Positions 37,003-46,670 are shown, numbered from the stretch's first letter. The stretch is DNA of 64,000 nucleotides from an uncultured Thermoguttaceae bacterium (GCA_937951625.1 CALFBP010000007.1:1-64000), one strand, 5' to 3'. Numbers and translations: made by a program. Notes: generated by a model from the sequence alone, not told the origin.

Positions 37003-37635
37003 ATGAGCATACGACTCCTAATCGCCGACGACCATGAAGCGGTTCGCCTCGGCCTGGTGAATCTTCTGGCAGGCACGGATGTTGAAATCGTCGCCCAAGC
37101 GGCTTCGGGCAAAGAATGCCTCAAACTTGCCGAACAGACGAAGCCGGATGTCGTCCTTCTGGACGTACGCATACCCGACGGAGATGGGTTCCAGGTCCTG
37201 AAGAAACTGCGGCAGAAGGTGCCGGACAGCAAAGTGGTAATGCTTTCTCACCACGACAACCCGACCTACGTAGCGAGGTCGGCTATTTGGGGGGCGAGTG
37301 ATTATGTCCTCAAGGGCTCGGGGCGACAAGCGATCCTGGACGCAATTGTAGCGGCGGCGTCGGGCCAGGCGCCGTTGGCCAACGGCGAGCTTGGCCGAAT
37401 GGTCAAGGTCCTGAACAATCAGGAAGCGGTGGATGACGATCAGGCCTCCCTCACCCGGCGCGAAACCCAGTTGTTGCGTCACTTGGCCTTAGGTTTGAGC
37501 AACAATGAGATCGGCCGGTCTCTGGCAATCAGTGTTGAAACCGTCAAGGAGCACGTTCAGAACGTGTTGAGGAAACTGGCGGTCAAGGATCGGACCCAGG
37601 CCGCTGTTTGGGCTGTTCGCAAGGGCCTTGTTTAG
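37003..37635 (+). CDS. NarL/FixJ-type response regulator
   Basis: The 210-residue protein has a receiver domain (about 1-120) with the phosphoacceptor Asp in VVLLDVRIPDGDGFQ, the acidic pair in LLIADDHEAV and Lys in DYVLKGSG. A LuxR-type helix-turn-helix (about 145-205) follows: LTRRETQLLRHLALGLSNNE then VETVKEHVQNVLRKL. The start is the ATG at 37003 with TTTGGAG seven bases upstream; an upstream frame adds 26 residues without similarity. No sensor kinase is adjacent, so this is an orphan regulator. Its target genes are unknown. Confidence 0.93.
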   Translation: MSIRLLIADDHEAVRLGLVNLLAGTDVEIVAQAASGKECLKLAEQTKPDVVLLDVRIPDGDGFQVLKKLRQKVPDSKVVMLSHHDNPTYVARSAIWGASDYVLKGSGRQAILDAIVAAASGQAPLANGELGRMVKVLNNQEAVDDDQASLTRRETQLLRHLALGLSNNEIGRSLAISVETVKEHVQNVLRKLAVKDRTQAAVWAVRKGLV

Positions 37636-37985
37636 AGGCTGGGCTCTTGGATCCATGGATCGTTTCTCTTTTCTCTCGCGCTTTCGAAACGGGGGTGGGC
37701 AGAGGGAAACTCCGATTACCACCGAACTTTTCCAGTCTTTTCCGTCCCTTCGACTCCCACCACGCTCCGCCCAAGAGGGTACGCTGGGGATAGATCTTTC
37801 TCTCCACTTCCGTGCGGGAAACGCCACCGTCTGGCGAAGGCCTGGGCGAAGAACGACTTGCGAGCAGCTCAGGGACAAGCGGCCACCATTGCCGTAAATG
37901 TTTTCACGACAGAAACTGCCGGCCGAACTCAAGATTTCTTGGTGATCACCCCCAGGAGGCGTGTCGGCGATGGACCAACAGGCTC
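37636..37985. other. Intergenic stretch, nothing recognised
   Basis: About 350 bases between the stops of two convergent genes. No terminator-like hairpin, repeat or credible reading frame was seen. Confidence 0.5.
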
Positions 37986-40484
37986 TCAATCATCCGCCGA
38001 GCCGCGGCGGAACCATCTCAGGACGGCGACGATGTTCGAGAAATCGTCGGTCCAGATGCCCACCTTCGGATCATAAGGGATGGGCTTCCAATTGGAATCG
38101 GAGTTCGCCAACGAACCTAGTCGCTTTTCGTCTCGCACCAGGATTACCCAGTCGGAGGCGAATTTGCCTGCTGCCTCTTCCTCGTCCGTGACTGTATCGT
38201 CGCAGCGGCGGCAGACCAATCCCAGCTCGTGGGCCAGGTTGCCCAGCACTGGCGCCAGGCTAAGATGGCGGTTGGAAATGTGTACCAGCAGAATGCCGTT
38301 GGCCGCGAGCTTTTGGAAATACAGCTCGATTGCCTGTCGAGTGAGCAAGTGGATCGGGATGGCGTCGGAGCTGAAGGCGTCGACGATGAGGAGGTCGAGG
38401 CTGGCGGGCGGGACTTTTTCGTCGTCCTCCAAGGTAATCCGGGCATCGCCCAACTCGATCCTCACATCCACTCCGTTCGCCCGGGCGTCGTTGACCCAAG
38501 TGAACAACTGCGCGGCGTGCGCCACGCGGACGATCATCGGATCGATCTCGAAATAGGTCAAGCGTTGTCCCGGCTTGGCCCAGGCGGCCGTGGTTCCGGT
38601 GCCCAACCCGATCACGCCGATGTGCTTGGTCTGGACGGGATCCGTGAGGTTCTCGAAGACCTGGCCCACCGGCCCGGTGCGGAAATAGTAGGTGATCGGC
38701 TCCCGGCCTTTTTTGGCTTCCAACCAACGGAGGCGCCGGTCCGCGACATCCTCCTCCAGCTCCGCCCACTGCGCGCCGTGATTGGTGGACCCGTGAACCA
38801 ATGTGTGTTCGATCCGCTTGGCGCCGTTCTCCAAGTCGGTGACGTACTCGCGGACGCGAATCACTCCAAAAAAGCTGCGATCCTCGTAAATCGTGTTCGA
38901 GTTCGAGCCGAACAACGTGAGTTTGGCCACCAGCACCACGGCCACGCCGAATCCGAACCGTACCGGCCTGTTCTGGAAGGCGAATGCCACCAGCGCGCCG
39001 AGTGCCAAAATCGCCATCTCCGCGTTGACACGCCATTCGCCCGCCCCGATCCATTGCCACGCTTGTCCACCGAACCAGGCCGGGATATGGTTGACCCAGA
39101 GGAGGTGCTCCCGGGTCCATTCCAAGACCGCGTTCAAGCCTGCCAACCAGTTCAGCCAGTCCCAGGCGTAGTCCCATCGCTCGGCCCCGAACCACGTGGG
39201 CACGTCGTTGAGGCCATCGCGGTGGTAGTACAGGGCGTGAAGGACCTGTAATCCGAACAACAGGAGCATGGGGAGCACGAGATCGAGCCAGCGGGCGACG
39301 GCCGGCCGCTTGGGAGGCTCGGGCGTCGGGCGCAACATGCAAGCCGCTGCCACCACCAGCGGATACTCCCATACCTCCCGGAAAATCAACGGCGCCACCA
39401 AGGCGTTGAACAGCCCTCCCAGCACTCCCCCGACCGACATCCAAATGTAAAACTCCGTCAGGTGCGAGGCCGCTGGGCGCGATCGAGCCAACTCGCCGTG
39501 ACACACCATGCTGGTCACGAAAAAGGTGGCCAGGTGAAGCAAAACCAGCCACTGCATCCAGGAGGCCGTAGTACGGAAAAACACGATGGCCAGCACAAGC
39601 ACCAAGAATGGTTGAAGCCGCACCATCCAGGTGTGCGGCAAGATCGTCCTTCGGGCGAACACCAGCACGAAGGTCAAGAGGTACAACGCCAGCGGAATGA
39701 CCCAGAGCAGCGGGAAGGCGGCGATGTCGGTCGAGATGAACGTGGTCACGCCCAAAAGCAAACTCGAAGGCGCAAACGCCAGGGCGAGCCACCTCATGCG
39801 GAGGGCGAAGCTCGGCACGGCCCTTGCCGCAGGGTTCTCGAAGTCGGCAGGCGCCGCGTCTTCGGAGGGCTGGGCCAGGGCCGCCATGCCGCCGCCCGGC
39901 GAACGCCAAAGGACCCACGCACAAGCCGCCGTCAAAACCATCAACGCCCCATAGCCCACCGCCCACCAATACGCCTGCGCGGCCAGCGGCAGGTAGGGTT
40001 CGATCACCAGCGGGTAACCGAGCAAGGCGGCCATGCTTCCCAAGTTGCTGGCGGCGTAGAGGAAGTATGGATCGCGAGCGGAGGGGTGGCCGGTGTCGGC
40101 AAACCAGGCTTGCAACATCGGCGCGCTGGCCGAGACCACGAAGAATGGCAGCCCTACTGTTGCAGTCATCAGCAGCAGAAGCCAGGGGATCGGGTTCTCA
40201 CCGCCGGGCGGCCCCCCACTTCCCAGCCCGATCGGCAACACTAGCCACGGCAGGCAGAGCACGGCCAAATGGACCAGGGCTTGGCGGCGCGTCCCTAACC
40301 ACTGCGTTGCGAGATGGGCGTAGACGTAGCCCCCCAGCAACACCGCCTGATAAAACACCATGCACGTGTTCCACACCGCCGGCGTGCCGCCCAGCCGAGG
40401 CAACACCATTTTGGCGAACATCGGCTGAACGACAAAAAGCAAACTCGCGCTGACCAGAAGCGTGAAGGCAAACAACCACTGCAT
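37986..40484 (-). CDS. Membrane protein fused to spermidine-synthase-like domain
   Basis: The 832-residue protein has an N-terminal half with about a dozen membrane segments, beginning WLFAFTLLVSASLLFVVQPM and MVLPRLGGTPAVWNTC, typical of the transporter-like part of these fusions. The C-terminal half (about 540-830) is a Rossmann methyltransferase-type domain like spermidine synthase, with IGLGTGTTAAWAKPGQRLTY and the Asp-rich LDLLIVDAFSSDAIPIHLL. The start is the ATG at 40484 with AAGGA upstream. Such fusions are common in Planctomycetota. Whether they make polyamines is not established, since the aminopropyl-donor residues are not clearly conserved. Confidence 0.88.
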   Translation of the reverse strand: MQWLFAFTLLVSASLLFVVQPMFAKMVLPRLGGTPAVWNTCMVFYQAVLLGGYVYAHLATQWLGTRRQALVHLAVLCLPWLVLPIGLGSGGPPGGENPIPWLLLLMTATVGLPFFVVSASAPMLQAWFADTGHPSARDPYFLYAASNLGSMAALLGYPLVIEPYLPLAAQAYWWAVGYGALMVLTAACAWVLWRSPGGGMAALAQPSEDAAPADFENPAARAVPSFALRMRWLALAFAPSSLLLGVTTFISTDIAAFPLLWVIPLALYLLTFVLVFARRTILPHTWMVRLQPFLVLVLAIVFFRTTASWMQWLVLLHLATFFVTSMVCHGELARSRPAASHLTEFYIWMSVGGVLGGLFNALVAPLIFREVWEYPLVVAAACMLRPTPEPPKRPAVARWLDLVLPMLLLFGLQVLHALYYHRDGLNDVPTWFGAERWDYAWDWLNWLAGLNAVLEWTREHLLWVNHIPAWFGGQAWQWIGAGEWRVNAEMAILALGALVAFAFQNRPVRFGFGVAVVLVAKLTLFGSNSNTIYEDRSFFGVIRVREYVTDLENGAKRIEHTLVHGSTNHGAQWAELEEDVADRRLRWLEAKKGREPITYYFRTGPVGQVFENLTDPVQTKHIGVIGLGTGTTAAWAKPGQRLTYFEIDPMIVRVAHAAQLFTWVNDARANGVDVRIELGDARITLEDDEKVPPASLDLLIVDAFSSDAIPIHLLTRQAIELYFQKLAANGILLVHISNRHLSLAPVLGNLAHELGLVCRRCDDTVTDEEEAAGKFASDWVILVRDEKRLGSLANSDSNWKPIPYDPKVGIWTDDFSNIVAVLRWFRRGSADD

Positions 40485-40776
40485 GGGAGGGTCCTTAAAC
40501 GATGGTCGGCCGGCGGGAGAATCCACGGAGGAGCCCATTGAGTCCGCTACCGGACGCAAACGTCGGCTGCGCACAAAGCAGGCTTAACGCGGTTGGCGAG
40601 CCGCGGCAACACACAACCGCTGGAACCACGTTAACATGGCTGCCTGGATTCACAAAAGAATAGCTTATGGTCGCGGTCGAAAGATGATAGCCAATCAACC
40701 GAGAACTCAGGGGCAGAGGCTAAGCCACAGAAGACCCCACACAATGGGGGTTAGCGATCTGCACCACAATCGGCTC

Positions 40777-41823
40777 CTAACGCGGTTGACGAACGGTCTC
40801 CATGCGCCCGAAGACCATCCTCCCGGCACTGGTCTGCAATACGCTGGTCACGGTAATTTGGACCACTTGATTGATATAATCGCGCCCCGATTCGATCACC
40901 ACCATCGTGCCGTCGTCCAGATAACCGACGCCCTGTCCGGGTTCCTCGCCGGGTTTGACGATGCGGACCTCCAACCGCTCACCGGGCAAGAAGACGGGCT
41001 TAAGGGCGTTCGCCAAGTCGTTCAGGTTGATGACGCCGACACCGTGCAAGCGGGCCACTTTGTTCAAATTGTAGTCATTGGTGATCAGTTTTCCTTCTAG
41101 ATGCTTGGCCAGCGAGACCAAACGGAGATCGACGCTCTGACCGGCAAACTCGGGCAAATCGCGGTCGTAAATCTCCAGATCGACCTTGGGGTTGTTCCGC
41201 AGCTTATTGAGGATGTCCAGCCCGCGCCGCCCCCGACTGCGCCGCAGCCGGTCGGAACTGTCGGCGATGGCCTGAAGCTCCGTGATCACGAACCGCGGCA
41301 TGATGAGTTGGCTGTCCAACACGTCGGCTTCCACCACGTCGGCGATCCGGCCATCGATGACCACACTGGTGTCGAGAATGTACGGCCGCCTCCCCTTGAC
41401 TTCCTTGGAAAACTCGACGTACGGGATCACGAAACGAAAGTCATTCTTGGTCTGGATCAAGAAACTAATGCACAGATAGCAGAGCACGGCCGCGAAGATC
41501 ATTTGCACGATCTCCTTGACCCGATTCGCTTGCCAATCGCCGCCGGGCGCCGTCGAGAACAGGGGGGCCATCGCCAAGCCGGCGACATAGGCCAAGAACA
41601 ATCCCACGATCAAACCGAAATAGACCGCCGAGATCGTGTCGAGCTTCTTCTGGCGAGTGAACACATCGGCGGCAATCACCCCGCCCGCCAACAACAGCAC
41701 GCCAAAAAACACGACCCAAGGAAGCCAAGGCATGTCCTGCGGCAACAGGCCCGAAGTGATGATGACCACGGCCAAGCCAATGGCCACCATGAGGAACACG
41801 CTGCGAAGGACAATCAGCGCCAT
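40777..41823 (-). CDS. Membrane-anchored PIN-TRAM domain protein (YacL type)
   Basis: The 348-residue protein starts with four membrane segments (about 1-120). A PIN nuclease domain (about 145-265) follows, with acidic residues in ILDTSVVIDGRIADV, FVITELQAIAD and LITNDYNLNKVA. A C-terminal TRAM RNA-binding domain (about 280-340) contains GEEPGQGVGYLDDGTMVVIE. Proteins with this order are known as YacL/PilT-like and are thought to be RNases. The ATG has no strong ribosome-binding site. It is 103 bases downstream of the HIT gene on the same strand. Confidence 0.92.
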   Translation of the reverse strand: MALIVLRSVFLMVAIGLAVVIITSGLLPQDMPWLPWVVFFGVLLLAGGVIAADVFTRQKKLDTISAVYFGLIVGLFLAYVAGLAMAPLFSTAPGGDWQANRVKEIVQMIFAAVLCYLCISFLIQTKNDFRFVIPYVEFSKEVKGRRPYILDTSVVIDGRIADVVEADVLDSQLIMPRFVITELQAIADSSDRLRRSRGRRGLDILNKLRNNPKVDLEIYDRDLPEFAGQSVDLRLVSLAKHLEGKLITNDYNLNKVARLHGVGVINLNDLANALKPVFLPGERLEVRIVKPGEEPGQGVGYLDDGTMVVIESGRDYINQVVQITVTSVLQTSAGRMVFGRMETVRQPR

Positions 41824-41926
41824 GGAAACTTACCCCCTCTCCAAGAGGAATACCCACGCGAAAACGTCGATTCTAGTCCTCTGGAACTCGATTGGGAAGG
41901 CAACCCCCTCAAAAAGATGGATTCCC

Positions 41927-42505
41927 CTACTGAACATCGTGTCCACCACGCGGCGTTCCAGGGGCTCGTTCCATCGCGGCTATCGCCTGGACCAACGTCT
42001 CGCGGAGTTCTTCAAGGGCCTGGGGGATCACTTTGACCGAACCGATCGTCAGCATGAAATTGGTATCGCCGTTCCATCGGGGTACGATGTGCCAGTGCAA
42101 ATGTCCGGGCACCCCGGCGCCTGCCGCAGATCCAAGGTTCAACCCTAAATTAAAACCCTCTGGATGAAGGACTTGCTCCAGTAATCCAACCATCTTTATG
42201 ATCATTTGCAAGATCGCAGATTGCTCCTCTGCGGAGAGTTCGTCCAGCCGGGCACAATGACGTCGCGGCGCTACCAGCAAATGCCCGTTGTTGTACGGAA
42301 ACCGATTGAGCATCGCCAGCGCCAAATCCCCGCACTCAACCACGTGTCGTGTTGGGTTCGTCCAATCCACGGCGCTCTGACACAAAAAACAATGCGGGTC
42401 GGCGCCTGGGAGGAAACGGAGAGAGGTTACATCGGGCGACACATCGGTTGCAGACTGTTTGAGGTAGCTCAGCCGCCACGGCGCCCAAAGCTGTTGGAAA
42501 GACAC
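41927..42505 (-). CDS. HIT family nucleotide hydrolase
   Basis: The 192-residue protein contains the histidine triad GHLHWHIVPRWNGD at its active site, plus LFLC-type motifs such as CFLCQSAVDW and LLVAPRRHCARLDEL. HIT proteins of this branch cleave diadenosine tetraphosphate and related nucleotides with AMP release. The start is a GTG (SFQQLWAPWRLSYL follows, the usual family beginning). GGAG lies ten bases upstream. The PIN-TRAM gene follows on the same strand. Confidence 0.92.
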   Translation of the reverse strand: MSFQQLWAPWRLSYLKQSATDVSPDVTSLRFLPGADPHCFLCQSAVDWTNPTRHVVECGDLALAMLNRFPYNNGHLLVAPRRHCARLDELSAEEQSAILQMIIKMVGLLEQVLHPEGFNLGLNLGSAAGAGVPGHLHWHIVPRWNGDTNFMLTIGSVKVIPQALEELRETLVQAIAAMERAPGTPRGGHDVQ

Positions 42506-42875
42506 GACTTATGTTCTCCACTATGCTTCTGTTGCAAGCCATTGCTTACGTGGGAGTTTAAGCCACTCGCCGGGTTAGTGCAAGCAAAACAACGAGGCAC
42601 GCATGGTGTGGTAATTTCCCCTTTCAAGTTGGGAAGCTTTTTCGGACGAAATAATCTGGGGCGATTTTTCTAAAAATGCCGTTTTCCCCATCCTCGATCC
42701 CGACCGTAACGGATGCGCCCTCCAAAAGGTGGTTTAAGGGAAGCGGGAAAGGAAGCGTACTCAGGCTGTTGCTGCTAAAACGGACATATCCCTTTTCGTA
42801 AACTTTGTAGCGAAAAGGGGAAAGCCCCCGTGAACGGTCGAGAAAGAAAGTCCAGCGGGCGGGACCCAAGCGAAC
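42506..42875. other. Divergent intergenic region with an inverted repeat
   Basis: This 370-base region holds the promoters of the HIT and scpA genes. CCCTTTTCG (42790-42798) and CGAAAAGGG (42811-42819) form a perfect nine-bp inverted repeat with a 12-base spacer about 57 bases before scpA. No reading frame of note. Confidence 0.5.
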
Positions 42876-43697
42876 GTGGCTACCGATTTTCGCATCGAAC
42901 TGGACATTTTTCGGGGGCCGCTCGACCTCCTCCTTTACCTTGTACGCAAGGAAGAAGTGGAGATTACTGAAATTCCCATCGCCAAGATTACCGAACAGTT
43001 CCTTCAATATCTGGAAGTGTTGAAGGAACTAGACCTCGACGGGGTGGGCGAGTTCCTTGTCATGGCCAGCGCCCTGGTCGAAATCAAATCGCAACACGTC
43101 TTGCCGCGGTGTGACGAAGTCGAGGAGGGGCTTGAGGACCCGCGAGAGGAGCTGGTCCAGAGGTTGCTTGAATACAAGAAATACCGGGATGCAGCCAGCT
43201 TGCTCGAAGAGCAGAGTCGGCAGTGGCAACTCCAGTGTCCCCGCCTGTCGCCGGACATTTCCCCCCGCGTTCGGGACATTGCCGAGGAGCCGATTCATGA
43301 GGTCGAGCTTTGGGACTTGGTGAGTTCCTTCGCGCGGATCCTTCGCGAGAGGGATTTGACCAAGCCCTCCAACATCGTGTACGACGAGACGCCGATCCGC
43401 GTTTACATGATGAAGATTCGCTCGCAACTCGAAAAGAGGGAGCGACTTGCATTCAGCGAGCTGTTCCCTGGGGCAGTCCACCGATCAACGCTGGTGGGGA
43501 CGTTCCTGGCAGTGCTGGAACTTGTTCGCCATCAGCAGGTGCTGGTGGATCAAAAATCGCTTTTTGACGAAATTTGGATTCTTTTGCGACCCGACTGCTC
43601 CGCACCGCTAGACCTTTCCCGAGTGGACAATTACGATCACGCCCATGCTGAAAGATCAACCGATCCACTCGATCACGCACAAGAACCTCACCATTGA
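42876..43697 (+). CDS. scpA: Segregation and condensation protein A
   Basis: The 273-residue protein is the kleisin subunit of the SMC-ScpAB condensin that organises and segregates the chromosome. The N-terminal SMC-neck-binding domain reads FRIELDIFRGPLDLLLYLVR, followed by EVEITEIPIAKITEQFLQYL and EFLVMASALVEIKSQHVLP. The C-terminal winged helix (about 180-255) binds the SMC cap. The start is a GTG. scpB usually follows scpA but here the next gene is an RNase Z-like hydrolase, which overlaps the scpA 3' end by 53 bases. The SMC gene is elsewhere. Confidence 0.94.
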   Translation: MATDFRIELDIFRGPLDLLLYLVRKEEVEITEIPIAKITEQFLQYLEVLKELDLDGVGEFLVMASALVEIKSQHVLPRCDEVEEGLEDPREELVQRLLEYKKYRDAASLLEEQSRQWQLQCPRLSPDISPRVRDIAEEPIHEVELWDLVSSFARILRERDLTKPSNIVYDETPIRVYMMKIRSQLEKRERLAFSELFPGAVHRSTLVGTFLAVLELVRHQQVLVDQKSLFDEIWILLRPDCSAPLDLSRVDNYDHAHAERSTDPLDHAQEPHH

Positions 43698-44484
43698 GGG
43701 GTATTCCCGGGCCGCGGTGCAGACATATTGGCGGATTCCCGAGTACAAGCTCGGGTTCGACTTGGGTGCGCAACCCTGGGCCTTCATGGGCACGCCCACG
43801 TGGTTCGTCTCGCATACTCATATCGACCATCTGATCGCTTTGCCCATCTACGTGGCCCGACGTCGCATGATGCGCATGGAGCCGCCCACGATCTATCTGC
43901 CCGAGGCGGCGATCGATCCGATCCAACGCATCCTCCGACTCGTCAGCCGCTTGGACCGAGGGCGTCTGCCTTGCCAATTGATTGCGGCCCGCCCCGGGGA
44001 TGAAATCGAGTTGTCCCGGGAGTTGGTGGTTACGGTCTCGGCCACGCGCCACACCGTTCCCTCGCTGGGGTTCGTGATTTGGGAACGGCGTCGCAAGTTG
44101 AAGCCAGAATACGCCGACCTGCCTGGCACGGCGATTCGCGATTTGCGCCTCGGGGGGACGGAAGTCACGCGCGAGGTCCGCGTCCCCAAGGTCGCTTATC
44201 TGGGCGACAGTTCGCCCGAGGGACTCGACGCCTGTCCTGCCATGTTCGAGGCCGAAATCCTAATCACGGAGCTGACGTTCGTGGCCCCCAGCCACCGCAA
44301 GGAGCGGATCCACAAGTTCGGACACATGCACCTGGACGACCTTGTGGAACGCCGGGCCAAGTTGAAAAACGAATTGGTCATCGCCGCCCATTTCAGCACC
44401 CGTTACCACGCCGCCCAGATTCAACGCCTGGTCCAACGAGCCATTCCCGACATGCTCGACGGCCGCTTGCACCTCTGGATCTGA
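43645..44484 (+). CDS. RNase Z-like metallo-beta-lactamase-fold hydrolase
   Basis: The 279-residue protein has the metal motif SHTHIDHLIALP (HxHxDH), a later Asp in VAYLGDSSPEG and His in HFSTRYHAAQI, the pattern of ribonuclease Z and related cytosolic hydrolases. GTPTWFVSHTHIDH follows a short N-terminal lobe. The exosite of canonical tRNase Z is not obvious, so a tRNA 3'-processing role is likely but not sure. The ATG lies inside the 3' end of scpA (53-base overlap), pointing to coupled translation. Confidence 0.88.
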   Translation: MLKDQPIHSITHKNLTIEGYSRAAVQTYWRIPEYKLGFDLGAQPWAFMGTPTWFVSHTHIDHLIALPIYVARRRMMRMEPPTIYLPEAAIDPIQRILRLVSRLDRGRLPCQLIAARPGDEIELSRELVVTVSATRHTVPSLGFVIWERRRKLKPEYADLPGTAIRDLRLGGTEVTREVRVPKVAYLGDSSPEGLDACPAMFEAEILITELTFVAPSHRKERIHKFGHMHLDDLVERRAKLKNELVIAAHFSTRYHAAQIQRLVQRAIPDMLDGRLHLWI

Positions 44485-44669
44485 GCAAGAGGCGCCGGGC
44501 TTGGCTCGCGGAGCGCATGGGCTGTGGGGGAATGCTCGAACGAGGGCCGCTCGACGCTTGCTTGTCCGGCGGTTCCGAGGCCAGGGGTGTGCAACGCCGG
44601 CCGGGCGTCTATAATCGGCCTCTGCACGCGCGGAGGCGTGTTGGCACCAAAATCCATTGGAGAAACCCC

Positions 44670-46241
44670 ATGGGGCTTTCGAAGCGTTGCCTGACCACAT
44701 TGCTCATCTTGGCGAGTTGTCATTTCGGCCAACCGTTCAATCGCGCCAGCGCAGGGGAGTCTGAACCAGTGCGGGCCGCGATCCGCGGTATCCTCTACAA
44801 CGAGGACGACAGCCATCGGTTCATGCTCGATCCGCCTGGCAAAATGAAACCCGAGCGATTGGATCAGATCGTCGACGAGTTGGCCGATTCGCAGGTCACC
44901 GTGATGCTGATTTGCTGCAATGCGAAGACCGTAAACTTTCCCAGCGAGGTTTGGGATGTTCACTGCCGGGGTTTCGATCCCAGCAAAGACAACGATCAGC
45001 CGTACTTCGGCGACGTGCCCAAGGAAGACCGCGAGATGCTCCGACGCTGGGCGCACAATCTCAAGGTCATGCTGGACGCGGGAATCGACCCCATGCAACG
45101 GATGATCGATCGCTGCCGGCAACGCCGGATCCAACCTTGGGTGAGCATCCGCATGAACGACGTTCACGACGCGCACCTTAACCGCTCGCCCCTGCACAGT
45201 CGCTTCTGGATGGAACATCCCGAGTATTGGCGCTATCCGGATCGCTTCACCGGCTGGAACGACCGCTGCTTGAATTATGGTTTGCAGCCGGTCCGCGACC
45301 ACATGATGGCGTTGATCAAGGAACTGTGCGCGCGTTACGACATGGACGGCTTGGAGTTGGATTGGAATCGCTTTCCGCTCCATTTCCGCGAAGGCGAGGA
45401 GATCGAGCAGGGCAAGAAGCTCACCGCATGGCTGGCCGAGGTTCGCGCGGTGGTCCGCGAGGCCGAGAAGAAGTGGAAGCACCCGATCTGGCTTGCGGCC
45501 CGCGTTCCTGCCCGGCCGGAGGTCGCGCTCGGCACGGGCCTGGATGCTGTGGCTTGGGCCAGGCAAGGGCTGATCGACCACTTGATCGTCGCCCCTTTTT
45601 GGGCCACGACCGATTTCGACATCCCGGTGGAGCAATGGACGGAGCTGCTCAAGGGGACGGGCGTGGGCGTGACGGCCGGTTTGGAAATCCGCGTCCAACC
45701 CTATCCCGGCGGACCGCTGCTGGCCAACACCCCGGAACGGCGGCGCGGCGCGGCCCTGGCCCATCTCTCTAGAGGGTCGCAAGGAATCTACGTGTTCAAC
45801 TATTTCGAGCACCGGTCCGAAGCCGGCAGCGCATGGGGGCAATTACTGAAGGAAATGGGCTCGATCGAAACGCTAGCCAACAAAGACCGCAGCTACGTGG
45901 TCACGTTCGTAGACATCAGCGTCCCCGGCAAGCCCATTCCGCCGGCCCTACCCAAGCGTTTGGCTACGAAGGACTCGGCCGAGTTCAAGCTGTTCATCGG
46001 TCCCAAGCCCCTGAAGGGCTCGCGCGGCGAGGTGCGATTGACGCTCCAGCCGGAAAACGCAGGGGAATCATTGGTCGTGCGCGCGACCTTGAACGGCATG
46101 GAACCGACAAACGGCCAGACCGCGTTCTCCTCCGACGCATTCCAAGAGGGTTACAATACGATCCGCGTCACCAATGAAGGCTCATCGCCGGTTCGAGTCG
46201 AGGGAGTCGAATTGGCGATCCGCACGGTCGAGGGGTCCTGA
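44670..46241 (+). CDS. Exported TIM-barrel glycoside-hydrolase-like protein
   Basis: The 523-residue product has a signal peptide (CLTTLLILASCHFGQPFN). A TIM-barrel region (about 35-400) contains HYDMDGLELDWNRFP-like sequence (YDMDGLELDWNR), the Asp/Glu motif of glycoside-hydrolase barrels, and QPWVSIRMNDVHD. A beta-sandwich tail (about 410-520) follows. The start is the ATG at 44670, with GGAG upstream and the signal peptide beginning there; the open frame extends 197 codons upstream over the previous gene. Substrate and activity are unknown. It may act on extracellular polysaccharide. Confidence 0.82.
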   Translation: MGLSKRCLTTLLILASCHFGQPFNRASAGESEPVRAAIRGILYNEDDSHRFMLDPPGKMKPERLDQIVDELADSQVTVMLICCNAKTVNFPSEVWDVHCRGFDPSKDNDQPYFGDVPKEDREMLRRWAHNLKVMLDAGIDPMQRMIDRCRQRRIQPWVSIRMNDVHDAHLNRSPLHSRFWMEHPEYWRYPDRFTGWNDRCLNYGLQPVRDHMMALIKELCARYDMDGLELDWNRFPLHFREGEEIEQGKKLTAWLAEVRAVVREAEKKWKHPIWLAARVPARPEVALGTGLDAVAWARQGLIDHLIVAPFWATTDFDIPVEQWTELLKGTGVGVTAGLEIRVQPYPGGPLLANTPERRRGAALAHLSRGSQGIYVFNYFEHRSEAGSAWGQLLKEMGSIETLANKDRSYVVTFVDISVPGKPIPPALPKRLATKDSAEFKLFIGPKPLKGSRGEVRLTLQPENAGESLVVRATLNGMEPTNGQTAFSSDAFQEGYNTIRVTNEGSSPVRVEGVELAIRTVEGS

Positions 46242-46335
46242 ATAGGCGCGGCCCTGTTTCACGGCTCTTGCTCCGTCGGTGCAGCCAACCGCCAAGGCCG
46301 CCGCCGACAGTCGGATAGGCTTGAGGTTAAGAGCT

Positions 46336-46480
46336 TATCCCACAACCTCCCCTCTCCCGCGAGCGGGAGAGGGGTTGGGGGTGAGGGCAACTGCAAGGCA
46401 GGCGTTTTTACCCGTCGTCTGCAAAGATCTTGAGTCCTCACCCCGAGCCTCTCCTATGGGGAGAGGGGACTTGTCGGATA
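46336..46480. repeat. Dispersed 145-bp palindromic repeat, copy C
   Basis: Third copy of the element at 3451, closest in sequence to copy A. Its first internal hairpin is perfect: CCCCTCTCCCGC and GCGGGAGAGGGG form a 12-bp stem with a two-base loop. Confidence 0.85.
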
Positions 46481-46505
46481 GACACTAAGTACGGGGAGAG
46501 TAACA

Positions 46506-46670
46506 ATGACGTGGCGGGGTGGGTGGCACTGCTGGACAAGCCAGCAGTGGCGCCCACGCGAGCTGTTTTTCATTGGCCGGAAGCTGGTGCGGCGACTGGA
46601 ACTCACGGCCGCCCAAGCAGTTGCCGCCTTGCCGCAAGCGCTTTTAGCCGAGGCCGAAAAGTGGGCATAA
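46506..46670 (+). CDS. Short chimeric open frame across a repeat
   Basis: An ATG with GGGAGAG upstream opens a 54-codon frame. Its first 20 codons read through the CACTGCTGG hairpin, and the rest encodes ELFFIGRKLVRRLELTAAQA and ends LLAEAEKWA. The second half looks like the tail of a real protein with its own 5' part replaced by repeat DNA. I do not recognise the parent family, and expression is doubtful. Confidence 0.25.
   Translation: MTWRGGWHCWTSQQWRPRELFFIGRKLVRRLELTAAQAVAALPQALLAEAEKWA
46527..46549. repeat. CACTGCTGG hairpin repeat, copy 2
   Basis: Identical to the hairpin at 36538: nine-bp arms and the same ACAAG loop. GGGTGG precedes it and GCGCCCAC follows, extending partial complementarity outwards. 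Confidence 0.8.

Noticed and set aside
44421-45842. 473-codon minus-strand frame opposite the TIM-barrel gene
   Set aside because: No motifs, and the plus strand encodes an exported protein with a DGLELDW motif.
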